64,000 bases of DNA from Synechococcales cyanobacterium GL140_1_metabinner_5_sub (GTDB lineage Bacteria; Cyanobacteriota; Cyanobacteriia; Cyanobacteriales; Chamaesiphonaceae): positions 1 through 64,000 of the forward strand of contig JANYHM010000058.1 of assembly GCA_025359065.1 (NCBI GenBank). Direction: 5' to 3'. How positions within the stretch are numbered: the first letter of the stretch is position 1; the number at the start of each line of letters is the position of its first letter. The notes under the pieces were generated by a model. The model had not been told where the DNA came from, ran no database searches, and worked only from the letters and a program-made list of their open reading frames with translations. This document shows positions 1 to 7,293 of the stretch, piece by piece. The translations under genes and the position numbers were made by a program.

Positions 1-103
1 ACCCAACTTTAATTAAATTACACCCAAACTACCAAAAACTCATACATCACGGTACTCTTAGGGCTTGACTTTTCCTGAAATCTGTCCGGACTATTGTAAG
101 CTG

Positions 104-562
104 TTAGCTTCCAGAAACCATTTGCAAAATCCGATCGGCCACTTCATCCAATACCGGCAACACTGATAACCGATTGCCCTGTTTCACTACTAGTAACTCC
201 TCAGTCGTAAAAGCCTCCCGTAACTCACTGAGGCTCAAAGCCTGATCGAAGGTCTGCACATATTTCACCCGCACCGTATGCCAGCGGGGATTCTCTAGAG
301 TCGCTTTGGGGTCAAAATATTCACCCTCCCCATCAAATTGACTCGGATCTATTACCATGGACTCGGTAATCTCCATCAAGCCCACAATTCCTGGCGGGTT
401 GGTGTTGGAGTGATAAAAGAAAGCCCGATCGCCGACCTGCATCGACTTTAAAAAATTCCTGGCCTGATAGTTTCTCACTCCATCCCAGAGAGTGGTTTGC
501 TCGCGCTGCAATCGATCGATTCCAAACACATCTGGCTCTGACTTCATTAACCAGTGACTCAT
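104..562 (-). CDS. EVE domain protein
   Basis: A 152-residue single-domain protein of the EVE family, a PUA-like fold that binds modified bases in DNA or RNA. The N-terminus MSHWLMKSEPDVF and the following WDGVRNYQARNFL and FFYHSN segments are typical of the family, and the length fits a stand-alone EVE protein. Its ATG overlaps the stop of the upstream GIY-YIG gene in an ATGA junction, so translation is probably coupled and both likely belong to one leftward operon with the GNAT gene. The ligand cannot be told from sequence; an RNA- or DNA-modification reader is inferred from the family. Confidence 0.85.
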   Translation of the reverse strand: MSHWLMKSEPDVFGIDRLQREQTTLWDGVRNYQARNFLKSMQVGDRAFFYHSNTNPPGIVGLMEITESMVIDPSQFDGEGEYFDPKATLENPRWHTVRVKYVQTFDQALSLSELREAFTTEELLVVKQGNRLSVLPVLDEVADRILQMVSGS

Positions 563-1071
563 ATATCCAACAAGCCTCGCTCTTTGGTCTTAGGGTTAAA
601 GCGAATCTCGGTCTGTAAGCCCCGCACCTGAAGTTTTTCCATAATCGTCGCCTCTACTCGCCGCGCCACTTGTTTTAGCAGCTTGCTCTGAGCAATTTCT
701 TCCATTTCTGGGAATTTGGCGGTTTCTTCTACAGTCATGGCATATCGGCAATCGATCGATTCTTGCCAATCATGAGCTGCCTCACCATTTCCTGGTGGAT
801 TCTGTTCCGCCGTCCAAGCCGCTACAATCTCTTCTAGGATGGTGCGGTTAGGTTTATCAATTAAATAAATCTTTACCCACTGACAAGCCTGGGGCTGACG
901 CACTAAATGCTGCTTGAGACTAATAAAAATATCCCGTGAATAGCCCACAAATTGCAGGTTCTGCTCAATGTTAAAGATCGCAAAAACTCCCACCTGACGG
1001 GGTGGAAACACAGGGATTAGACCATGATCATCGATGTAAGGTATGTAAGGCAAGTCGGCAAGTTCTGGCAT
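559..1071 (-). CDS. GIY-YIG nuclease family protein
   Basis: A 170-residue protein. Residues about 27-60 (GVFAIFNIEQNLQFVGYSRDI) carry the GIY-YIG core in the divergent form common in cyanobacteria, where GVF replaces GIY and FVG replaces YIG. A conserved E (LEEIVAAW) follows at the place expected for the metal ligand. Target and activity are unknown; relatives include small stand-alone nucleases of repair or mobile elements. It lies between the GNAT gene (15 nt upstream) and the EVE gene (4-nt overlap), which supports co-transcription. Confidence 0.7.
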   Translation of the reverse strand: MPELADLPYIPYIDDHGLIPVFPPRQVGVFAIFNIEQNLQFVGYSRDIFISLKQHLVRQPQACQWVKIYLIDKPNRTILEEIVAAWTAEQNPPGNGEAAHDWQESIDCRYAMTVEETAKFPEMEEIAQSKLLKQVARRVEATIMEKLQVRGLQTEIRFNPKTKERGLLDI

Positions 1072-1085
1072 GTTTAATCTGGCAG

Positions 1086-1562
1086 CTAAAATTCTATCGC
1101 TGTACTTTGCAGCATCTCCGTTGCAGAACAGCGATCTAGAATCATCGTAGCCGTGTCGTTGCGCACAAAACCCAAACGTTCATAGAAATTTTGCTGATGA
1201 CTCGTAGTCAAGTAAACCCGCTCTACTCTCGCTATCTTGGGATGATGAATTAAAGTATGCACCAACCGCCTACCCAGACCCAAGCTGCGATAATTCTCAT
1301 CAATCACCACATCCCAAATCATTGCTCGGTAGATGCCATCAGAGGTTGATCGAGCAAAGCCAATAAGTTTTTGGTCGTCCCACATCGAAATTGTCGGGTC
1401 ACTATGTTCGACCATGATCTGCAAATCGGTGATCGATCGACCCTTTGCCCAAAAGGCATTGGCATTAAACAGTGATTGCAGTTGTTGCAGGTCTACATCC
1501 TGCTGGCGATCACTTATGGTGCAAGCGAATCTATCGCTAAACTCGATTGGCCGCTCTGTCAT
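1086..1562 (-). CDS. GNAT family N-acetyltransferase
   Basis: A 158-residue GCN5-related acetyltransferase. The acetyl-CoA binding motif is the DENYRSLGLGRRLV segment (Q/RxxGxG/A type), preceded by strand beta4 in MIWDVVID and followed by VYLTTSHQQNFYERLGF, the usual C-terminal beta-bulge region. The form GFARSTSDGIYRAMIWDVV resembles the cyanobacterial and plastid GNAT group. The substrate is not predictable. It is the first gene of the probable GNAT, GIY-YIG, EVE operon. The ATG at 1562 gives a normal-length domain. Confidence 0.85.
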   Translation of the reverse strand: MTERPIEFSDRFACTISDRQQDVDLQQLQSLFNANAFWAKGRSITDLQIMVEHSDPTISMWDDQKLIGFARSTSDGIYRAMIWDVVIDENYRSLGLGRRLVHTLIHHPKIARVERVYLTTSHQQNFYERLGFVRNDTATMILDRCSATEMLQSTAIEF

Positions 1563-1795
1563 TGCTCTAAATGGTTAAGGGTAATTTAGTCTTAGATACC
1601 AATTACACAGTCTTCGATTGGCTCATGGATCAAAATCCACTGCCCGATTCTAGCTCAAATTGACTATTGCTGCGTCCAAACGGATTCCTACCTTTCTGAG
1701 GTGATGCCGATCGAACCACAAATCGCGCCACCTGACCGATGACCAGCTCATAAATCACTGGATAACATTGGTTGACCATTCTTTCAGTCAATTCC

Positions 1796-3220
1796 ATGCA
1801 GGTCTCCGAGCAAGATATTCGCGCCCAGCTCCAAAAGATTTGGGGCTACCCAGATTTTCGGCCACCTCAAGGGGAAATCGTGCGCAGCCTTTTGCACCAG
1901 CATGACACTTTGATTGTCTTGCCCACCGGAGCCGGTAAATCAATTTGTTTTCAGTTGCCAGCGCTTTTGCAGCAGGGAGTGACGATCGTGGTGTCACCAT
2001 TGGTCGCTCTCATGGAAAATCAAGTCCAAGAATTGCGGGTACAAAACTTAGCCGCTGCCACCTTACACAGCGAACTGCCAAATACTCAGCAACGCCAGAC
2101 AATCGAACTCCTCAAAGCCCAAAAACTTCGACTACTTTATCTATCACCAGAGACGTTGTTGAGCGATCGAGTTTGGTCAATCCTGATCCAGCCCCAGATC
2201 CAAATCAACGGCCTGATTCTAGACGAAGCCCATTGTCTGGTGCAATGGGGCGAAACTTTCCGCCCAGCCTATCGGCGATTGGGTGCTGTGCGTCCAGCGA
2301 TTTTGGCTCAAAAGCCAGTGGGGACAAAAATTCCGATCGCCGCTTTCACGGCCACGGCTGACCCTGCTGCTCAAAAAGTAATTGCCGAAATATTGCAGCT
2401 CGATCGACCCGTCAAATTCCTGATCAACCCTCACCGCCCCAATCTTCATCTATCTCTCCAAACTGTTTGGACTCCCCGAGGTCGCCATCAAAAGCTCAAG
2501 GAGTTCATCGATCGCTTTCCCCAAGAAGCTGGGTTGGTCTATGTCCGCACCCGCCGCGATGCCGAAGATTTAGCAGCGCTCTTGACTCAAACTGGTTTCA
2601 AAACTGCTGCCTATCATGCCGGACTCGGTGCCCAACAGCGGCGAAAAATCGAGCAGCAATGGTTGACCGATGAAGTGCAATTTGTAGTTTGTACTTGTGC
2701 CTTCGGCATGGGGATAAATAAACCTGATGTGCGCTGGATTGCCCACTACCAAACGCCTTTGCTCCTCAGTGAATATGTCCAAGAAGTAGGCCGTGCGGGG
2801 CGAGATGGTAAATCAGCGGCGGCCATGATGTTGGTCTGTGAACCTACCGGCTGGCTGTATCCCGATGACAAGCAGCGCCAAGCCTTTTTTCTCAGCCAGC
2901 TTGCCCAGTTAGATTTACAAGCGCAGCAATTGGCCAAGAAAATCCCGATCGCAGGCAACTTAGCCGAACTCAAACAACAGTTTCCTCATGCCGAAATTTC
3001 TTTAGCCATCTGGCAAAGTCAGGGACAGCTCACTTGGCAGACTCCTTTTACTTTTCAGCGAAACCCCGGCAAATTAAAAAGTCGTGACCCTGATGCCTAT
3101 CAGCAAGTTTCGGAATATGCTAAGACCAAGAGCTGTCGTTGGCAATATTTACTTGGTGCCTTTGGTTTTACCGATCAAGGTATGAACTGGCGCTGCGGCC
3201 ACTGCGATCGCTGTAAATAG
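1796..3220 (+). CDS. recQ: RecQ-type ATP-dependent DNA helicase, short form
   Basis: A superfamily-2 3'-5' DNA helicase of the RecQ family. Visible motifs are Walker A LPTGAGKS, the DEAH box (ILDEAHCLVQWG), motif III FTATAD, and motif VI QEVGRAGRDG. The protein ends in RCGHCDRC, completing a four-cysteine zinc site that begins with KSCRWQYLLG. Nothing follows the zinc site, so the winged-helix and HRDC domains of longer RecQ proteins are absent. The ATG at 1796 is preferred because its product begins just before the conserved IWGYPDFRPPQ; a TTG at 1772 would add eight residues. It acts in recombination or replication-fork repair. Confidence 0.9.
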   Translation: MQVSEQDIRAQLQKIWGYPDFRPPQGEIVRSLLHQHDTLIVLPTGAGKSICFQLPALLQQGVTIVVSPLVALMENQVQELRVQNLAAATLHSELPNTQQRQTIELLKAQKLRLLYLSPETLLSDRVWSILIQPQIQINGLILDEAHCLVQWGETFRPAYRRLGAVRPAILAQKPVGTKIPIAAFTATADPAAQKVIAEILQLDRPVKFLINPHRPNLHLSLQTVWTPRGRHQKLKEFIDRFPQEAGLVYVRTRRDAEDLAALLTQTGFKTAAYHAGLGAQQRRKIEQQWLTDEVQFVVCTCAFGMGINKPDVRWIAHYQTPLLLSEYVQEVGRAGRDGKSAAAMMLVCEPTGWLYPDDKQRQAFFLSQLAQLDLQAQQLAKKIPIAGNLAELKQQFPHAEISLAIWQSQGQLTWQTPFTFQRNPGKLKSRDPDAYQQVSEYAKTKSCRWQYLLGAFGFTDQGMNWRCGHCDRCK

Positions 3221-3303
3221 GTCAGCATAATTATCTAGAACATAGATGGTGGATCGAATCTGCTTACAAAAGATATTCAGCCACCTACGTGACAGCGCTA
3301 TAG

Positions 3304-3774
3304 ATGCAATCCCCCATGACTAATATCTATTTTTACAAAGTCGATCGATCTTACGGTTATTTTTCTAACTTTTCACCCCATGCTATTGAGCTAGATAGCC
3401 AACATTGGCCAACCGTAGAGCATTATTATCAAGCCCAAAAATTCTTGGGTAGTGAGTTTGAGTATCTGATAGCCAAAATTCGATCAGTCACCACTCCAGA
3501 ATTAGCCGCAGCAATCGGGCGAAAAAGTGATCATTTACCCAGTACTGATTGGCCTCAGCGAAAATTAGCAGTAATGGAAAAAGCTTTGCGTCAGAAGTTC
3601 AATACTCATCTAGATCTACACCAGCTTTTGTTAGATACCGGAACGGCCACAATCATTGAAGATTCGCCAGTAGATTACTTCTGGGGCTGCGGCTTAGATC
3701 GATCGGGCAGTAACTATCTGGGTCTCATCTTGATGCAGATCCGTGCCGAAAATGCCCTTGGCCAAACAGACTGA
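3304..3774 (+). CDS. NADAR family protein (YbiA-like, DUF1768)
   Basis: A 156-residue protein of the NADAR family. The diagnostic segment is YGYFSNFSPHAIELDSQHWP followed by TVEHYYQAQKF; the C-terminal WGCGLDRSGSNYLG is also typical. Members remove N-glycosidic adducts: YbiA-type proteins act on riboflavin-pathway intermediates, and others remove ADP-ribose from guanine in DNA. Which reaction applies here is not decidable from sequence. An alternative ATG at 3316 (MTNIYFYK) would shorten the protein by four residues. It lies 83 nt after recQ on the same strand. Confidence 0.88.
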   Translation: MQSPMTNIYFYKVDRSYGYFSNFSPHAIELDSQHWPTVEHYYQAQKFLGSEFEYLIAKIRSVTTPELAAAIGRKSDHLPSTDWPQRKLAVMEKALRQKFNTHLDLHQLLLDTGTATIIEDSPVDYFWGCGLDRSGSNYLGLILMQIRAENALGQTD

Positions 3775-3897
3775 AATCATCCGGCATTGACTGCTGCGGA
3801 CTTTATTGTGTCCGATCAATTCTAAAAATTACTGATTAACTAATCATCAAGAATTATTGCAGAATTACTAGTATCCCGGAGTGAAATACAGATTCCT

Positions 3898-4461
3898 TTG
3901 CGCAGCGAACTCCAAAGCTTCTTGGCTCAACCCAAACCAACTTGGCGAGTAATTATAGATCGATATATTGCCAGCAACAAACCCTTCGAGTTAGCCTACC
4001 GCGATGCCGCCGATCGAGCCATTACTTTCACTGTTCGCTATGCTGCCATTGAATCGATCGAAAAAAGACAGTATCTCCAATGCTGGTGCGAAGAAAGCAC
4101 CGGCAACGAAGATCTGCCGCCCCTGAACCACAATTGGACACTAAGACTCGATCGCATCTCTGATGCAGCAATTACTGCCCTCAAAGGTAAATGGCATCCA
4201 GGTTTAAAAACTATTCCGGTAACTCTCCATTTCCACAATCGCCTAGCTTTTGCCTACGAAGCAAAAGCTAGTGATCTAGAAAATGACTGGCATCCTGAAC
4301 AGACTAAGGTTAGGAGAGTAGTTCGCCCAGTTTCTAGTACCTTCTGGCTATTTAGGGAAGTATTTCCCTATGGAGCTGACTGCGAAATTGTTAGCCCGCC
4401 GGAAATAGTGGCAATGTTTCGGCAGAAAGTATCAGAGTTGAGCGATCGGTATCAAAAGTAG
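3898..4461 (+). CDS. WYL domain-containing protein
   Basis: A 187-residue protein with no N-terminal DNA-binding domain. It has a WYL-like beta-barrel (FTVRYAAIESIEKRQYLQCW, then WTLRLDRISD) and a C-terminal WCX-like extension (RRVVRPVSSTFWLFREVFPYG followed by a segment ending in EIVAMFRQKVSEL). WYL domains are usually ligand sensors, possibly for nucleic-acid ends or nucleotides, in regulators of defence and repair genes. The first in-frame start I can see is TTG at 3898; an ATT three codons upstream is a weaker option. Located between the NADAR gene and the convergent menC. Confidence 0.78.
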   Translation: MRSELQSFLAQPKPTWRVIIDRYIASNKPFELAYRDAADRAITFTVRYAAIESIEKRQYLQCWCEESTGNEDLPPLNHNWTLRLDRISDAAITALKGKWHPGLKTIPVTLHFHNRLAFAYEAKASDLENDWHPEQTKVRRVVRPVSSTFWLFREVFPYGADCEIVSPPEIVAMFRQKVSELSDRYQK

Positions 4462-4542
4462 TCGAGCAGTAGATCAATATATCGTCACTAGTAGGTTTGA
4501 AATATTAAATCAACCAATAAATTTATCTATCATCAACGTCAA

Positions 4543-5445
4543 CTAGGCAAACCAATTACTGGTCGCCAGCCCAGCAGATCGATCGATCACCTTTTGTTCT
4601 GCTGCCCAACGTAAAATTGCCGTTTGCCCGATCGAACTTTCTAAACTCGAAGACAACACCACATCTAACTGGCGCTCTTGAATAAATGCACTCAGTCCTT
4701 CCAAGGAACCAGCAATGCTGGGTTTAATCACATAAATTCCTCGCCAGCCTTGCTCATAACAGTTCTGCAATCGCCCCAAATTACTTGCTAACTCATCGAC
4801 TGCCAGAGGAATCTCGAAGCGCTCAGCTAACCTCAGCATCTCGGTCAGACTAGCCACTGGCTGCTCCAAAAATTCAATAGCACCCAGTGGCAATGATGAT
4901 AACCAAGTGCAAGCATCCTCGTAACTCAGACCAGCATTGGCATCTAGTCGCAGTTTTGCGCCTTTGGGTAAAGCAGTGAGCAATCGATTAAAAATCTCTA
5001 ACTCCTCAGCTATCTCCGCCACCCCAATCTTCCACTTGAAAGTGCGATGCCCTAACTCCCATGGTCGCTGCCAAGCCTCTAAGACTTTCTCGTTTGCTGG
5101 CAACAAAAAACTCCAATTAACATCTTCCATCACCGGCTCCAACGGCTCATAGCCATAGGGAATCGCTGCGCTAAAAGCAAACTGGGTAGCTGGTAACTGC
5201 TCAGGAATTTCCATGGGCCAAGATACTGTGTTACCCAGAGAAGTACAGAACTCGATCGCCTCCTCTAAACTCTCTGACCCAAACCAAGGAATCGGCGCAA
5301 TCTCGCCCCAATAGCTGCTCCCGGCTTCATCAATTAACTGAATAATTAATCCCTCTCGCACCGCCCACTGACCATGGGCAGTCTGCAACGTATATAAAAA
5401 AGGACGCTGGTAGCGCCCAAAAAAAAATAGATAGTTATCAGTCAT
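4543..5445 (-). CDS. menC: o-succinylbenzoate synthase
   Basis: A 300-residue enolase-superfamily enzyme that dehydrates SHCHC to o-succinylbenzoate, an intermediate on the way to phylloquinone (the A1 acceptor of photosystem I). Active-site elements are the catalytic KWKIG lysine pair, the metal ligands LRLDANAG, EFLEQP and AVDELA, and the second catalytic lysine in VIKPSIAG. The ATG at 5445 is right for the family because the FGRYQRPFLYTLQTAHG strand starts at once. It begins only 4 nt after the 3' end of the tRNA-Leu gene on the same strand, so no separate leader exists. Confidence 0.92.
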   Translation of the reverse strand: MTDNYLFFFGRYQRPFLYTLQTAHGQWAVREGLIIQLIDEAGSSYWGEIAPIPWFGSESLEEAIEFCTSLGNTVSWPMEIPEQLPATQFAFSAAIPYGYEPLEPVMEDVNWSFLLPANEKVLEAWQRPWELGHRTFKWKIGVAEIAEELEIFNRLLTALPKGAKLRLDANAGLSYEDACTWLSSLPLGAIEFLEQPVASLTEMLRLAERFEIPLAVDELASNLGRLQNCYEQGWRGIYVIKPSIAGSLEGLSAFIQERQLDVVLSSSLESSIGQTAILRWAAEQKVIDRSAGLATSNWFA

Positions 5446-5449
5446 GACA

Positions 5450-5533
5450 TGGGGGTGGCGGGACTCGAACCCGCACAGCCGTTACAACCAACAGATTTTA
5501 AGTCTGTCGCGTCTACCATTCCGCCACACCCCC
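5450..5533 (-). tRNA. trnL-UAA: tRNA-Leu(UAA), no intron
   Basis: On the minus strand an 84-nt cloverleaf is visible: acceptor GGGGGTG pairs with CACCCCC, the D-arm is GGCGGAATGGTAGACGC, the anticodon arm is CAGACTTAAAATCTG with anticodon TAA, there is a long class II variable arm, and the T-arm ends GGTTCGAGTCCC. The discriminator A at 5450 fits leucine. CCA is not encoded. The gene is continuous, so the group I intron found in this tRNA in many cyanobacteria and chloroplasts is absent. Its 3' end abuts menC. Confidence 0.96.
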
Positions 5534-5581
5534 AAACACAGGATTCTGATTATATCTTGTTTTTGACAAAAGTGGAATGTT

Positions 5582-6418
5582 TTACAAATCAATTTTTTCG
5601 CCGCCCATCATCACCGCATCTCCTTCCGGCATTGGGGATTGTTTGGCCGACTCGATCGTCACCACCACTGTTTTTGCCGACTGCCATTCTTTTACTGATA
5701 TTTTTTGAAACACCTGGCCAGATTTATCGGGCACAAAATCAGCACAGGCCATTTCATCGATTCCCATCACTGCCCACATCCGATAGACCTTGCCAGCAGG
5801 TAATGCAGGCACCTTTTGCAGCGCCAACACCGCTGTATCCATGGCTGGAGACATGATCAAACTACCCGTAGATTTACCGCCATCCATGCCGTCGATCGCC
5901 AGTAACTTGTTGCCAGATTGCCTCAACAATACCTGCTGACTTTGAATTTCTTGCTGCGCCACCTGCAACTTTTTATTGAACTGTTGTCCAGACTGTTGAA
6001 TTTCTTGGCGGACTAACGTCAACTGTCGATCGAGCTGATAATTTTGCCAGCCCAAAGCAGTCGCTGCAATGGTGGCGATCGAACCTAATCCCCAACCAAG
6101 CCAAGGTAAGATCCTATTTTTCAGAGATGGGCAAGTCTGAGCAACAAGGGGTTGGGGGGCAACAATCTGCTGCCGCATTTTGGCTAAGCTCTCCAGTTCT
6201 GCTGGGGTTGCAGAGAAACTATCTACCGATATTGCGGATAAAGGAGCCGTGTCGGCCACTATTGAAAAAGCCGCCTGTAACTGTTGTAATTCCTGTTGTG
6301 CCGTGGGGTTACTGGCTACATAAGTTTCCACTGCTGCAATTTCTTGTGGGGTGAGATCACCCAAAACATATCCGGCTAGCAGTTCCGACCATTCAACAGG
6401 TGAGATAGAAGATTTCAT
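5582..6418 (-). CDS. anti-sigma factor, RskA/anti-sigma-K type
   Basis: A 278-residue single-pass membrane protein. The N-terminal cytoplasmic sigma-binding part (about 1-60) contains ELLAGYVLGDLTPQE, there is one hydrophobic helix near 108-125 (WLGWGLGSIATIAATALGW), then a coiled-coil-like stretch and a C-terminal RskA domain (MSPAMDTAVLALQKVPALP and KVYRMWAVMG). No zinc HxxxCxxC motif is seen, as expected for RskA-type proteins. It lies 5 nt downstream of the ECF sigma gene, the usual arrangement for a cognate pair. It likely holds the sigma factor inactive until cleaved after an envelope or oxidative signal. Confidence 0.88.
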   Translation of the reverse strand: MKSSISPVEWSELLAGYVLGDLTPQEIAAVETYVASNPTAQQELQQLQAAFSIVADTAPLSAISVDSFSATPAELESLAKMRQQIVAPQPLVAQTCPSLKNRILPWLGWGLGSIATIAATALGWQNYQLDRQLTLVRQEIQQSGQQFNKKLQVAQQEIQSQQVLLRQSGNKLLAIDGMDGGKSTGSLIMSPAMDTAVLALQKVPALPAGKVYRMWAVMGIDEMACADFVPDKSGQVFQKISVKEWQSAKTVVVTIESAKQSPMPEGDAVMMGGEKIDL

Positions 6419-6423
6419 AGTAG

Positions 6424-7068
6424 TTACAGGAGGTCTTGAAGTAGCGTTTTTAACTTGAGTAAGCCTTGACGAGAACGGGTTTTGACTGTACCAAGTGGAA
6501 TTTCAAGCTGGTTGGCGATCGTCGATTGGCTCAGGCCGCCGTAGTAAGCCAGTTCGATCGTCTGCCGTTGTTCTAGTGGAATTTGGGCTAAGGCTGCTCC
6601 TACTCGATCAGCCAAAGTTTCTAGATGAGCAGTGTCCATACCAGTAGCTGGGACAGAATGGGGATGATTTTGCCCATATTGCTCAGCCAAATTTTGGCGA
6701 GATTTGTTTTGGCGCAGTTTGTTGAGTGCCCGCGATCGAGTCACCACGGCCAAAAAAGTCGAGAGCGCTCCCCGTTGGGGTTCGTACTTATTCGCTCCTT
6801 GCCAGAAGGTAACAAACACTTCCTGAGTGAGATCTTCCGCATCATTAGAGTTTCGTAAGATTTTCAGCGCCAGTCGATAGACCATTAGCCCATATCGATC
6901 ATAAACTTCACCTACAGCTTTATCGTCACCTGCTTGCAGCGCATTGATCACCACAAAATCTGATTGACCTTTCCACCGTGAGGCATTGGGTACAGAGCCA
7001 GACAAGGGAGATTGTGAGCCTTTACTATCACGAGGAGTGATCGACATGGGAAAAACAAGTGAAACCAT
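6424..7068 (-). CDS. ECF-type RNA polymerase sigma-70 factor (SigK-like)
   Basis: Group 4 (ECF) sigma factor. Region 2 is visible as AVGEVYDRYGLMVYRLALKI with the NDAEDLTQEVFVTFW segment, and region 4 as LEQRQTIELAYYGGLSQ followed by IANQLEIPLGTVKTRSRQG. The start is uncertain: ATG at 7068 gives 214 residues, ATG at 7047 also works, and a TTG at 7122 would extend further; none has a clear Shine-Dalgarno. It precedes the RskA-like anti-sigma gene by 5 nt and is divergent from dnaK3. Stress-responsive transcription is inferred from the pairing. Confidence 0.9.
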   Translation of the reverse strand: MVSLVFPMSITPRDSKGSQSPLSGSVPNASRWKGQSDFVVINALQAGDDKAVGEVYDRYGLMVYRLALKILRNSNDAEDLTQEVFVTFWQGANKYEPQRGALSTFLAVVTRSRALNKLRQNKSRQNLAEQYGQNHPHSVPATGMDTAHLETLADRVGAALAQIPLEQRQTIELAYYGGLSQSTIANQLEIPLGTVKTRSRQGLLKLKTLLQDLL

Positions 7069-7260
7069 AATGAGCGAGGAGTTATCAAGATCTATCCAAT
7101 CAAGAATAATGATCCACCTCAACTTCTAGGTTAATAGAAGGGGTGGAAAAAAAGTTTGCTCTTTGATGTAGATACACTTGCCGATCAGCAGTGGATTTAT
7201 CGAATCCTTGATCAACTACCCGTACCGCCCAACCACCCCAAAAATGAAGCAATGCTCTAA

Positions 7261-7266
7261 TATAAT
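7261..7266 (+). promoter_or_regulatory. Candidate -10 element for dnaK3
   Basis: A perfect TATAAT lies 28 nt before the dnaK3 ATG, which would give a leader of about 20 nt. No good -35 hexamer is seen 16-18 nt upstream (the bases there are C/A-rich), so activator use or a non-standard sigma factor is possible. No CIRCE repeat is present here, in contrast to the groEL gene at 57659. Confidence 0.45.
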
Positions 7267-7293
7267 CAAGAAGCTCTCGTGTGAGAAATAGGG

